From JAAXHB01 sp965221635 (GTDB taxonomy: Bacteria; Actinomycetota; Acidimicrobiia; Acidimicrobiales; Aldehydirespiratoraceae), in assembly GCA_965221635.1 (NCBI GenBank), contig OZ244902.1, positions 1,488,001 to 1,552,000 of the forward strand: a stretch of 64,000 bases of DNA, read 5' to 3'. This document shows positions 8,925-17,705 of this stretch, piece by piece (the stretch's first letter is position 1; every line of letters begins with the position of its first letter). A program made the translations under genes and the position numbers. The notes under the pieces were generated by a model. The model did no database searches. It saw only the letters and a list, made by a program, of their open reading frames with translations, and had not been told where the DNA came from.

Positions 8925-9707
8925 ATGAGAATCGTTAGCTGGAATGTGAACTCGTTGAAGGCTCGCATGGGCCGGGTGGAGCGATGGATCGAGGCGTTCG
9001 AGCCCGATGTGCTTTGCCTGCAGGAGACCAAGCTGGCCGACACCGCCTTTCCGGCGGCCGCTTTCGAGATGCTCGGCTACGAGTGCTTCCACCACGGCGA
9101 GGGTCGTTGGAACGGCGTGGCGGTGCTGAGCCGGGTTGGGGTGGAGCACCCGGTGGCCGGTTTCGGGCCTGGTGTGGAACCCGACCCGGACGCCCGTCTC
9201 GCATGGGCCACATGTGGAGGTGTGCGGGTTGCGTCGTGTTACGTGCCCAACGGTCGGGAACTCAACCACGAGCACTACCGGTACAAGCTGAGCTGGCTGG
9301 ATCGGCTGCGCGCCTCGTTGGACGCTCAGGCCGACCCGTCGGCGCCGGTGGTGCTGTGCGGCGACTTCAACATCGCCCCCGAAGATCGAGACGTGTACGA
9401 CCCCGGCGCCTTCGTGGACACCACCCACACCAGCGCCGCCGAGCGTGACCGCCTCGGCGCAGTGTTGGACTGGGGCCTGGTGGACTTGTTCCGCCAACAA
9501 CACGGCGACGAGGGGTTGTTCTCGTGGTGGGACTATCGGGCAGGCAACTTCCACAAGCGCAAGGGAATGCGCATCGACCTGCTGCTCGGCTCCGAAGTTG
9601 TGTCCGAGGCCCTGCAGTTCAGCCTGATCGACCGCAACGAGCGCAAAGGCCCCAAACACGACCCTCCAAGTGACCACGCCCCAGTGTTCGTGGACCTGAC
9701 CCTGTGA
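8925..9707 (+). CDS. xthA: exodeoxyribonuclease III / AP endonuclease
   Basis: Base-excision-repair nuclease that cuts 5' of abasic sites and has 3'-5' exonuclease and 3'-phosphatase activity. At 260 aa it is normal for the ExoIII branch of the EEP fold. Active-site residues are visible: Asn7 in SWNVNSLKAR, Glu34 in LQETKLAD, the Asp/Asn pair in GDFNIAPEDRD (about 147/149), DYRAGNFHKRKGMRID, and the C-terminal PSDHAPVFVDL with the general-base His. The ATG has no strong ribosome-binding site; a duplicated copy of its start region lies 16 nt upstream. It stands alone and is followed by a strong hairpin. Confidence 0.96.
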   Translation: MRIVSWNVNSLKARMGRVERWIEAFEPDVLCLQETKLADTAFPAAAFEMLGYECFHHGEGRWNGVAVLSRVGVEHPVAGFGPGVEPDPDARLAWATCGGVRVASCYVPNGRELNHEHYRYKLSWLDRLRASLDAQADPSAPVVLCGDFNIAPEDRDVYDPGAFVDTTHTSAAERDRLGAVLDWGLVDLFRQQHGDEGLFSWWDYRAGNFHKRKGMRIDLLLGSEVVSEALQFSLIDRNERKGPKHDPPSDHAPVFVDLTL

Positions 9708-9736
9708 AGTCCGAACACTCCGGCCGATTCCGGAGA

Positions 9737-9774
9737 CCTCCCACGAGAGCCCACCGCTTGCGCCTCGTGGGAGG
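9737..9774. terminator. hairpin terminator after xthA
   Basis: An 11-bp perfect stem (9737-9747 with 9764-9774, core CTCCCACGAG / CTCGTGGGAG) and a 16-nt loop begin 30 nt after the xthA stop. There is no U-run, as is common in high-GC actinobacteria. Confidence 0.6.
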
Positions 9775-9854
9775 GCCCTGTCCCGTGCCGGGGCAACTCC
9801 CGCCGCACACCAGCCGACCCCGCAACCACTCAGTAGCCGATGGAGCGTCAACAC

Positions 9855-12053
9855 ATGATCACAGCTGTTGAAATCGCGGATTCCGCCTCCCGCCTCACCC
9901 CGCTCAGCGAGCACGAACTGCTGGTGTTCTGGACACAGCTCCTGGTGCTTGTGGCCATGGCCCGATTGCTGGGCTACGCCATGTTCCGCATCGGTTTGCC
10001 GTCGGTGATCGGACACCTCGCCGCGGGTGTGATCCTGGGGCCGTCGGTGTTCGGGCAGATCTGGCAGGGCGGTTTCGAGTGGTTCGTGCCCGAGGAGTCG
10101 ATCTCGTCGGGAGCATTGTTCGCGGTCACCTGGATCGGGGTGGCGTTGCTGCTGGTCACCGCCGGATTCGAAACCGACATCGATCTGATTCGCCGCCTGG
10201 GCCGTGCCGCCATGCTGGTTACCGGCTTCAGTCTGGTGGTGCCCCTGGTGGGCGGCCTGGTGGTGGGCTGGGCCCTGCCGGACGTGTTCGTGGGCGCAGG
10301 CGCGGATCGAAGCGTGTTCATGATGTTCACCGCGGCGGCGCTGTCTGTGTCGGCGCTGGCGGTGATCGCCAGGATCCTGTCCGAGTTGGGCTTGATGCGC
10401 CGCGACTTCGGTCAGATAACCGTGGCCGCGGGCATGGCCAACGACGTGGTGGGCTGGGTGATGCTTGCGGTGTTCACCGGTTTCGCCACCGGCGGGGTGT
10501 CACTGTCGGGAACGCTGCGAACGGTGCTGGGCTTGGCGGTGTTCCTGGTGCTCACCATGACCCTGGGCCAGCGGGCGGTGGACTACTGCCTGCGACAGGT
10601 TCGCCGCGAAGGGCCGAACCTTCCCGGCGCCATCAGCGTGGCGGTGTTCGCAATGCTGGTGCTCGGGGTGATCACCCAGTACCTGGGCATCGAGGCCGTG
10701 CTCGGGGCGTTCCTTGCCGGTGTGATCCTTCACCGCTCACGCTTTCAGCAGCCCGAGGTGTTGCACTACATCGAACTGATCACCCATTCGTTTCTGGCGC
10801 CGGTGTTCTTCGCCGCGGCGGGAATTCGCGTGGATCTCACCTTGCTCGCCGACCGTGAGGCGCTGCTTTGGGCCGGTCTGGTTGTGCTGGTGGCCATCGT
10901 GGCCAAGTTCGCCGGGTCGTTCGTGGGTGCTCGCCTGGCCGGCCAAACACCCCGGGCGGCCACCGCGCTGGGCGCCGGTCTCAACGCCCGCGGCGCCCTG
11001 GAGATTGTGATCGCCTCGGTGGGCTTGTCCACGGGGGTGTTCAGCGCCACCGCGTACAGCGTGATCATCCTGGTGCCGCTGATCACCTCGGTGTTCGCAG
11101 CGGTGAGCCTGCGGGTGGTTGTGCGCGACTGGCGAGGCTCCGCCGACGAACAGGAGCGCCTCGAGCGCGAGGAGGCCCTGAGCCGCAACCTGGTGGTGCG
11201 CTCTCAGCGACTGCTGCTGGCATCCCGGGCCGAGCCGGCTTCGATCGCAGCGTCGCAGATCTTGCATTTCGCCTGGCCGGTGGAGGTTCCGGTGACCGTG
11301 ATGTCGGTGGACAACTCCGCCACACGGCGTGCGGACGCCGAGCCGCCCGACATCACCGTGATCCGAAGCGTGCTCTACGAGCGTGAGGTGGATCACCGCA
11401 TCGTGCGCGCCGACGACGTGGCGCACGCCATCATCGAGGAATCAAAGCTCGGCTACGGGGCGATTTGCGTGGGTGTGGCCACCCGCTACGAGCTCCAGCT
11501 TTATTCGCCGATGGTGGACGAGCTGCTGCTGCACGCCAACTTGCCTGTGCTGATCGCGCGCCGCGCCCGCAACCTGCAGACCCCCCTGCCGGGTGCGTTC
11601 ACACGGGCGATCGTGCCGGTGACGGGCACCCGCTCGTCACGTGCGGCTCAGGAGATCGCCTTCGGTGTGAGCGGTCGTCTCGGCACCGAAATCGTGCTCA
11701 CCCATGTGAACACCCGCCGGTCGGTGCTGTCGCAGGCGCTGGGCATTCGCGGACGCGGCGGCGGATCCGACGCCGGCGATCAGGTGGTGGACTCTCTGAT
11801 CTCGCGCGCGGTGAGCCTGGGCCAGGAGATGGGTGTGGATCCCGTTTCGCAGGTGCGTGACGGCACCTCGCCGGGGGAGACGCTGGTGGAGGCCGCCACC
11901 GAGAGCGAAGCCGACCTTGTGGTGCTCGGGGCGTCGCTGCGAAACGTGGACGGACGACCCTTCCTGGGCCAGACCGTGGAAACGGTGCTCGAGCGCTGCG
12001 ACGCCAACGTGGTGGTGGTTGCCATGCCGCCACTGTCGAGAACCGACCAGTAA
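9855..12053 (+). CDS. cation:proton antiporter (CPA2/Kef type) with two universal-stress-protein domains
   Basis: Membrane antiporter, probably exchanging Na+ or K+ for H+. Residues ~25-420 hold about 12 hydrophobic segments with the CPA2 signature GLPSVIGHLAAGVILGPSVFG and the later ALGAGLNARGALEIV. The cytoplasmic C-terminus has two UspA-like domains (about 440-580 and 590-730); the second ends with the nucleotide-loop-like ADLVVLGASLRNVDGRPFLG. USP domains would tie activity to ATP/AMP or stress state; that is inference. I prefer ATG 9855 because GGAG lies 9 nt upstream; an in-frame ATG at 9840 adds five residues. No partner subunit is adjacent. Confidence 0.88.
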   Translation: MITAVEIADSASRLTPLSEHELLVFWTQLLVLVAMARLLGYAMFRIGLPSVIGHLAAGVILGPSVFGQIWQGGFEWFVPEESISSGALFAVTWIGVALLLVTAGFETDIDLIRRLGRAAMLVTGFSLVVPLVGGLVVGWALPDVFVGAGADRSVFMMFTAAALSVSALAVIARILSELGLMRRDFGQITVAAGMANDVVGWVMLAVFTGFATGGVSLSGTLRTVLGLAVFLVLTMTLGQRAVDYCLRQVRREGPNLPGAISVAVFAMLVLGVITQYLGIEAVLGAFLAGVILHRSRFQQPEVLHYIELITHSFLAPVFFAAAGIRVDLTLLADREALLWAGLVVLVAIVAKFAGSFVGARLAGQTPRAATALGAGLNARGALEIVIASVGLSTGVFSATAYSVIILVPLITSVFAAVSLRVVVRDWRGSADEQERLEREEALSRNLVVRSQRLLLASRAEPASIAASQILHFAWPVEVPVTVMSVDNSATRRADAEPPDITVIRSVLYEREVDHRIVRADDVAHAIIEESKLGYGAICVGVATRYELQLYSPMVDELLLHANLPVLIARRARNLQTPLPGAFTRAIVPVTGTRSSRAAQEIAFGVSGRLGTEIVLTHVNTRRSVLSQALGIRGRGGGSDAGDQVVDSLISRAVSLGQEMGVDPVSQVRDGTSPGETLVEAATESEADLVVLGASLRNVDGRPFLGQTVETVLERCDANVVVVAMPPLSRTDQ

Positions 12054-12188
12054 TCGCCACGCCGCAACACCCCCATCCCGCCCGCCCCGCCCCGCGCTGG
12101 GTGTGGGGCCACAGGGCCAGAGACTGGTAGGGGCTTGTCGGCGGCGGAGTTCGAGAGGCTCTTGCCCCGCCCCGGACGGGTGCGGGGG

Positions 12189-14198
12189 TTACAAGGCCAG
12201 GGACTGCTGGGGCTCTTCGGCAGGGGTTGTCTCGGTGGCTGTTCGCAGCGCCTCACGGGCCATGGCGATGCCCTCACCGGGGGTGAGCGCGCCTGCGGCT
12301 TGCGCATCGGAGGCGATGCCCGATGTGATTGCCTCAAGCCACGGTGACGGTTGGCGCTCGACAAGCTGTCCGTTGATTTCGCGGGTGTCGCACCACATGA
12401 GGTGAAGCTCGGCTGCCGCACGTGTGAGGGCCACAGCGAACAGTCTTTGCTCCTCTCTTCGCGCCGCTTCGGACTGTGATTGTGAGACGGGCACGAAACC
12501 GTCCTCGAGTCCCACCAGATGCACGATCGGCCACTCAAGCCCTTTGGCAGAGTGGAACGTCAACAAGTTCACCCCGTCACGAACCGCAAACGAACGATCA
12601 CCGAGGCGGAGGTCGTTTAGGAAGGTGTACACCGTGGCCTTGGGGTTGAGCACCAGATGATCGTCGGCCAAATCCAGGAACGTGTCCACCGGGTGCGCGC
12701 TCTGCGATTCACCGGCAGCCATAGAGGAGGCCGGCAAGGAGGAATGGTCAACCCCGGCCGGGTTGTCGCTCGGCGACGGGTGCCGCATCGGATGAGCCTC
12801 CCGGTTCGAGTCGATCTGATCCCTGCGAACCGCCCGCGCCCGTGCCGACGCCTCCTCGAGGGGCTCTTCGGTGTGCCATCTCTTCACGACGGCGCTCACC
12901 TCTGGCTGCCTCAAGAGGTCGCTTCGCGGCTTCGTAACCACGGGAATGCCCTTTGCAAGCAGTTCATCTCGCAAGGGCTGCAGTTGGTTGTTGGTGCGGG
13001 CGAGCACTGCCTGTGCCCGCCAGGGAGCTCCGGGAGACCGCCGGGTGCGCACCAAGCGGGCAAGGGTTGCCGGCTCGTCGGCGCCCGAGCACACGGTCAC
13101 CGTCGGTGGCTCCGCGGGTGGGCGAAACGCCGGTTGTGCAGCGCGGCCAAGCACCCGACCCGCAGCGGCAAGGATTTGGGGGGTTGACCTGAAGTTGGTG
13201 CGCAAGCTCACCACAGCGCAACCGGGGAAATGCTCGGTGACCTGGTTGATCAGTTCGGGATCCGCGCCGTTCCAGCCGTAGATGGCTTGGTCGGGGTCGC
13301 CCACCACGGTGAGCGTGGACTCGGGGCCGAGCCACGACCGCAGCAGCTCGAACTGCACCCGGTTCACGTCCTGGAACTCGTCCACCAGGATGTGCTGATG
13401 CAGCCATCGCTGCACCTTGGCGTGCTCGGGGCGCTCACGCATCAGCCTGATGCACGTAACCAGCACGTCGTTGAGGTCCATGGTGCGACGGTTGAGCTTG
13501 GTTTGTTCGTACTCGGCATAGATCGCGGCGAACGCGGCGGTGCTGCGAAGTGGCGGCCTGCGACGCAGCCGGGCCGCGTGATCCGGGTAGCTCTCCGGAG
13601 TGATCCAACGGGCTTGGGCCCACTCGATCTCGGTGGTCACACGAGCCGTGTCGGCTCGCAAGTTGGTGTTGCGCTTGCCCTCAAGAATTTGCGCCACCAT
13701 TGCGGCCGGGTTCTCCACGATGTTGCGCGGTGAGCGCCCCAGGTGCGCGTCGTAGCGCCGGAGCTGGGCCAAGGCGATGGAATGGAAGGTCCCGGCTTTC
13801 AGGTCTCGGTGTATTCCGAGCCGCCGCAGCCTTTGGCGAAGCTCGTGCGCGGCCCGGCGGGTGAAGGTCACCACAAGCACCTGCCGGGGATCCATCACCG
13901 CTTGATCCACCCCCCAGGCGATGCGATTGGTGAGCACCCTGGTCTTGCCCGAACCCGCCCCGGCAACGATGCACAGGTAGCGAGCCTGCGTGGTCACGGC
14001 ATCGCGCTGCGCCTCGGTGAGACCCTCCAGCAGTTTCTGCCCTCTCGTGTTCGCAGCCCCCTCAGGCCGCAAGGTCCGGCCACCCGGCACAGCAACATCA
14101 AGCGCCACACCCCGAGAGTACGCCCCGCTGTGACACCAAGCCCCAGCGCCGAACCCGCATCGCCCGCTAGCCGCAAGCGTCTTCGCACTGTTGGTCAC
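12189..14198 (-). CDS. UvrD/Rep-family ATP-dependent DNA helicase (UvrD2-like, without HRDC)
   Basis: SF1A 3'-5' helicase for DNA repair. Motifs: Q motif LTEAQRDAV, Walker A AGAGSGKT (residues 79-86), TFTRRAAHELRQRL, Walker B VDEFQDVNR (~270), GDPDQAIYGWNGA, LRTNFRS, and the late motifs TFHSAKGLEWP (~550) and VALTRAAAELHL. A ~50-residue polar insertion (about 455-505) sits in the 2B region. Mycobacterial UvrD2 carries an HRDC domain near the C-terminus; none is recognisable here, and the C-terminus is a short acidic tail. The true start is uncertain: an in-frame GTG at 14108 (VALDVAVPGG) is as plausible as 14198. Confidence 0.88.
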   Translation of the reverse strand: MTNSAKTLAASGRCGFGAGAWCHSGAYSRGVALDVAVPGGRTLRPEGAANTRGQKLLEGLTEAQRDAVTTQARYLCIVAGAGSGKTRVLTNRIAWGVDQAVMDPRQVLVVTFTRRAAHELRQRLRRLGIHRDLKAGTFHSIALAQLRRYDAHLGRSPRNIVENPAAMVAQILEGKRNTNLRADTARVTTEIEWAQARWITPESYPDHAARLRRRPPLRSTAAFAAIYAEYEQTKLNRRTMDLNDVLVTCIRLMRERPEHAKVQRWLHQHILVDEFQDVNRVQFELLRSWLGPESTLTVVGDPDQAIYGWNGADPELINQVTEHFPGCAVVSLRTNFRSTPQILAAAGRVLGRAAQPAFRPPAEPPTVTVCSGADEPATLARLVRTRRSPGAPWRAQAVLARTNNQLQPLRDELLAKGIPVVTKPRSDLLRQPEVSAVVKRWHTEEPLEEASARARAVRRDQIDSNREAHPMRHPSPSDNPAGVDHSSLPASSMAAGESQSAHPVDTFLDLADDHLVLNPKATVYTFLNDLRLGDRSFAVRDGVNLLTFHSAKGLEWPIVHLVGLEDGFVPVSQSQSEAARREEQRLFAVALTRAAAELHLMWCDTREINGQLVERQPSPWLEAITSGIASDAQAAGALTPGEGIAMAREALRTATETTPAEEPQQSLAL

Positions 14199-14300
14199 CG
14201 TGGCAGCGGTCAGTGTGAAGCCCGCAGCACTCGGTGGTGGGCGCTGCGAGCCGATCCGGCGTGGAACCCGGTCGGCGTGGCACCGCTAAGGTGACCTGCG

Positions 14301-14645
14301 TTGTTCGAGATCGGGTTGGCTGCGTTTGAGGATCTGGTGGGGGAGGCGTTGGATCATCTTCCCCCGGCCCTGGCCGCCATGATGGACAACGTGGTCGTGG
14401 TGGTGGAGGACGCCCACCCCAGCGAGGACCTGATGGGCCTCTACGAGGGGGTTCCGCTAACGGAGCGTGGACAGTACGGCTTCGGGGAGATGCCCGATCA
14501 GGTGACGATCTACCGCCGGGCCATCTGCGAGGTGTGCTCCACGCTAGACGAGGTGCGCTCGGAGGTGCTGATCACCGTGGTACACGAAATAGCCCACCAT
14601 TTCGGAATAGACGACGACCACCTCGAAACCCTCGGCTGGTCCTGA
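14301..14645 (+). CDS. small zincin-like metallopeptidase family protein (DUF1025 type)
   Basis: 114-aa protein with the zinc-protease motif HEIAH at residues 95-99 followed by HFGIDDDHL, typical of the compact actinobacterial metallopeptidase family. The rest of the fold also fits: an N-terminal helix, then VVVVVEDAHP, LYEGVPLTERG and DQVTIYRR. Substrate unknown; the family is widespread but poorly characterised. The start is TTG 14301. It is divergent from the helicase gene, with about 100 nt between them. Confidence 0.85.
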   Translation: MFEIGLAAFEDLVGEALDHLPPALAAMMDNVVVVVEDAHPSEDLMGLYEGVPLTERGQYGFGEMPDQVTIYRRAICEVCSTLDEVRSEVLITVVHEIAHHFGIDDDHLETLGWS

Positions 14646-14704
14646 CCCCACACAGGAAGCGCCTTGTTGGCGAGTGGCTTGGCGAGGTTGGCGCAGGGAG
14701 TGGC

Positions 14705-15892
14705 TCAGCCGTAGGTGAAGCGGCGGGCTCGGCCTCTTCTTCGCCAGGTGAGGGTTACGTGCAGCACGAAGTTGGTGACGGTTGCGAGGCTCAAGGCGAT
14801 CACGTTGTTGATCACGGCGGACAGCTCGGCCGGTAGTGACGCTGCGGGGAAGTCGTTGGCTTCGAGCAGGCGGAACACGCCCACGTGTATCAGCACCCCC
14901 AGCAGCGACACGACCTGGAACTGGCAGAAACCCCACAGCAGGCGCCAACTCTGGTAGCGGTCTTCGTGGAAGGTGAGATAGTTGTTGCCCAAGAAGCTGG
15001 TGACGATGCTGAGCTGGATCCCCAACAGCGCCGAGGTGTAGATCGGGTTGAGCCCAGGGGTGAAACCGGGGCTGATCGTGGGCAGGCCCGCAAGCTCGCC
15101 GATGCCGTAACCGGCAAGCGCCACCGCCACACCGCTGAGGCCCACAAGGCAGAACATCAAGAACACCGGTGAGATCGTGCGTCCGAAGCGCAGGTCGAGC
15201 ACGGCGATCAGGTAGTTGAGCGCGATGGCGCCCGACAGTTTCGTTTCGCCTCGGCGTCGCCGGCGGAACTCGTATCCCACCTCCGCCACCGACAGATCGC
15301 TGCCGCGGCCGATGAACTCCAACAGGATCTTGAAGCCCCTCGGGTTGATGCCCGGAGCGGTGCGCTCGTAGGCGGCAGCGCTCACCACGAAATAGCCGCT
15401 CAGCGGATCGGTGGTGCGCCCCGACAGCGGCAACAGCATCCGGGCCAGCACGGCGGCCACCCAGCTCGCCAGTCGGCGTCGCAGCGTCCAACGCCCATAC
15501 GAGCCGCCTCGCTGCTCGGAGCGTGTGCCCACGCAGATGTCCGCGCCACGCTCACGCACCTCGGCCACCATGTCGGGAAGCACCCGCTCGTCGTGCTGGC
15601 CGTCGGCGTCGATCACCGCAAGTGTCTCGCCCTCGGCCACTGCCATGCCTGCCAGCACCGCCGAGGAGAGTCCACGATCACCGATGCGACGGATCACCCT
15701 CACCGTCGGGTCAGTGGTCGTGTGGTCTCGGGCGATGCGCCAGGTGAGGTCGGGGCTGTCGTCGTCCACCACGATGATCTCGTGGGGCAGGTGTGCCAGC
15801 GTGAGTTTGAGGCTGTCGATCGTCTCGACGATGTTGGGGGCCTCGTTGTAGGTGGGCACGATCACCGACACCTGCGGCACCACCATCGCCAC
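14705..15892 (-). CDS. GT2 glycosyltransferase (polyprenol-phosphate mannosyltransferase-like) fused to GtrA domain
   Basis: Residues 1-~235 form a GT-A domain like dolichol/polyprenol-phosphate mannosyltransferase: VSVIVPTYNEAPNIVETI, EIIVVDDDSPD, and the DxD-like AVIDADGQHDERVLPDM near residue 96. Residues ~250-390 contain four hydrophobic segments typical of GtrA, ending in the basic tail RRRGRARRFTYG. Such fusions charge a polyprenyl phosphate with a sugar and help move it across the membrane for wall glycans or protein mannosylation. The donor sugar cannot be read from sequence. No other glycan genes are next to it. Confidence 0.9.
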   Translation of the reverse strand: MAMVVPQVSVIVPTYNEAPNIVETIDSLKLTLAHLPHEIIVVDDDSPDLTWRIARDHTTTDPTVRVIRRIGDRGLSSAVLAGMAVAEGETLAVIDADGQHDERVLPDMVAEVRERGADICVGTRSEQRGGSYGRWTLRRRLASWVAAVLARMLLPLSGRTTDPLSGYFVVSAAAYERTAPGINPRGFKILLEFIGRGSDLSVAEVGYEFRRRRRGETKLSGAIALNYLIAVLDLRFGRTISPVFLMFCLVGLSGVAVALAGYGIGELAGLPTISPGFTPGLNPIYTSALLGIQLSIVTSFLGNNYLTFHEDRYQSWRLLWGFCQFQVVSLLGVLIHVGVFRLLEANDFPAASLPAELSAVINNVIALSLATVTNFVLHVTLTWRRRGRARRFTYG

Positions 15893-16008
15893 AAGCTAGA
15901 CCCACACCTCGACGTGAACGACGAGTTGGTGTCCTGATACCCGCGCCGCTGGGCCAGGGCTGCAGTGGTGGGGCGGGATTCGGTGGGGTTGAGGGGGTTG
16001 CCTACAAT

Positions 16009-16371
16009 TTGGACGTGGCCGCGACATTCGACCTTGTGACGCTTGACTCGCCCGACACCGACCGTCTTGCGGTGTTCTGGAGCGAGGCTCTGGATCTGGT
16101 TGAATCCCAACGCGAGGACGGCAACCGGTGGATCGTGCTGAGCGACCACGATGGTTTGCGTCGCATCGGGCTGCAACGGGGAGCACACATTCCCGGCAGC
16201 GTTCACCTCGACCTGGCCTGCGACCCCGAGGAGTTCGACGCCGAGTTGGCACGGCTGTTGGCCCTCGGAGCATCACAGTGCGAGCCCACACGCACCGAGG
16301 ACTACGGCCAGATCGCCAACCTTGCCGACCCCGACGGCAACCTGTTCGACTTGTGCGCCTACGTGGACTAG
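16009..16371 (+). CDS. VOC (glyoxalase-like) family protein
   Basis: 120-aa single-module vicinal-oxygen-chelate protein: FDLVTLDSPDTDRLAVFWSEAL at the start, HLDLACD in the middle and DPDGNLFDLCAYVD at the end. The His and Glu/Asp positions could bind a metal, but small actinobacterial members often have no known substrate. The start is TTG 16009, with GTG 16015 as alternative. It is monocistronic and convergent with the ABC importer operon, with two strong hairpins between them. Confidence 0.85.
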   Translation: MDVAATFDLVTLDSPDTDRLAVFWSEALDLVESQREDGNRWIVLSDHDGLRRIGLQRGAHIPGSVHLDLACDPEEFDAELARLLALGASQCEPTRTEDYGQIANLADPDGNLFDLCAYVD

Positions 16372-16427
16372 ACCGGGCCCGGCCCCGTCACTTGGCCTGA
16401 TCCGGAATCAGCCGCAACAAACGGACT

Positions 16428-16472
16428 GAGTCGGGCCCGGCCTCGTCGCTTGGACTTGGCCAGGCCCGACTC
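16428..16472. terminator. hairpin terminator after the VOC gene
   Basis: A 10-bp perfect inverted repeat, GAGTCGGGCC / GGCCCGACTC (16428-16437 and 16463-16472), between convergent genes; probably bidirectional. Confidence 0.55.
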
Positions 16473-16490
16473 TTGTCGGAGTTGTTGTGC

Positions 16491-16520
16491 AGCCGGCGGT
16501 GGTTGTGGCAACCGCCGGCT
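16491..16520 (-). terminator. hairpin terminator of the ABC importer operon
   Basis: A 10-bp perfect stem, AGCCGGCGGT / ACCGCCGGCT, with a 10-nt loop starts six bases beyond the stop codon of the minus-strand binding-protein gene. Confidence 0.6.
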
Positions 16521-16525
16521 ATGGA

Positions 16526-17662
16526 TCAGCTGAGGCCCGGAGCGCCTGCGCAGAACGAGTTGTCCACCACCGTGGACGCCGACAGGTCGTCGGGATACTC
16601 GATGCCGCGGTTGTCGAACGTGGGCCGCAGGATGTCGATCAATCCGTTCACGCGGCCCTCGTCCATCGAACAGTACGTGCCGTCACCGCTGTTGGCCATG
16701 ATGCCATCCGCGAACATTTCCAGGGCCTTGCTGTTGATGCCCTCGGACAGTTTCCAGAAGGTGTTGTAATCGTCGTTCAGCGAGATCAGCGCGTCTGCGA
16801 TCGAGCCGGGGTTCTCGAAGAAGTCCACCCATGCCTGGGCCAGCTTGGGCACCAGCACCTCCAGACAAGGCGTCAGCTCTTCGAGGCGGTCGGCGCGCAC
16901 GCTGTACATGGCGGGATAGTCCTCGAATCCAAGGTCGTGGAGCAGGAAGAACTCCACATCGGCCGGGGCGCCGTTGTTCCACTGGATCTCGTTTTCGTAC
17001 TTGTAGATCTCGTTGGTGGCGAAGCCCTGCTGGATGATGCCGCCGTTGCTCTCGATGAACTGATCCGGCGCCCCTGCGTAAGACGGGTCGAGCTGGTCCT
17101 CGGTCATAAAGCCCTCGCTCACGATGAAGTCCACGTAGGTGGATCCGTCGAAGTACAAGAACCGTGCTCCGCTGGCGGCCATGTCCGCCGGTGTTGAAAT
17201 GTCGTAACGCTCGGGGTTCCACATCACCATCTGCGGGTTGATCTCAAGGGTCTTGGCCACACCGATCACAGGGTTGGTGCCGGCGTCCTTGGCGGCGTCG
17301 GAGGTGTTCACGTAGCCCATGGTGATGTCGGAATCCTCGTACATCACCGAGGTGACCGGGCTGAACGAAATGGCGTCACCCCCGGCACGAATCTCCACGG
17401 TCTCGATTCCGCCCACCTGGTACTGCTCCTGGATCGGCCCGCTGTAGCGGTACGTCTCGGGGTCTGCGGTGCCGTCGGGCCCGATCAGCTGATACGTGCC
17501 GATGTGCTCGATCTCGGGCCACCAGTCGGTTTGGATCACGAGGTTGGTGGGACAAACCGTGTCCGCGGCCGAATCATCCTCGTCGGCTCGGCTGCAGGCC
17601 GCGGCCACCAGCCCAACGGCCAGCAGCAACACGAACCCTCGTGTGATGTGCTTGGGTGTCAT
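16526..17662 (-). CDS. ABC transporter substrate-binding lipoprotein (NMT1/THI5, NitT/TauT type)
   Basis: Periplasm-side solute receptor of the importer encoded with the next two genes. The start is ATG 17662, directly after GGAGGAAAA; upstream in-frame codons are unlikely to be used. Signal peptide with lipobox VAAAC (Cys23) followed by an acidic linker. The body has the NMT1-like layout: VIQTDWWPEIEH, then a long Asp/Asn-rich domain and GFATNEIYKYENEIQW. The ligand is unknown; NitT/TauT relatives bind sulfonates, nitrate, pyrimidine precursors or aromatic acids. The dehydrogenases upstream favour an organic carbon compound. Last gene of a five-gene operon. Confidence 0.85.
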   Translation of the reverse strand: MTPKHITRGFVLLLAVGLVAAACSRADEDDSAADTVCPTNLVIQTDWWPEIEHIGTYQLIGPDGTADPETYRYSGPIQEQYQVGGIETVEIRAGGDAISFSPVTSVMYEDSDITMGYVNTSDAAKDAGTNPVIGVAKTLEINPQMVMWNPERYDISTPADMAASGARFLYFDGSTYVDFIVSEGFMTEDQLDPSYAGAPDQFIESNGGIIQQGFATNEIYKYENEIQWNNGAPADVEFFLLHDLGFEDYPAMYSVRADRLEELTPCLEVLVPKLAQAWVDFFENPGSIADALISLNDDYNTFWKLSEGINSKALEMFADGIMANSGDGTYCSMDEGRVNGLIDILRPTFDNRGIEYPDDLSASTVVDNSFCAGAPGLS

Positions 17663-17705
17663 TTTTCCTCCCGGTGTTGGTTTCAAGCGGCCAAGGATTG
17701 ACCGT

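Noticed and set aside
8781..10016. 411-codon open frame antisense to xthA
   Set aside because: His/Gln/Val-rich composition without any domain; it mirrors xthA and the start of the antiporter, both well supported.
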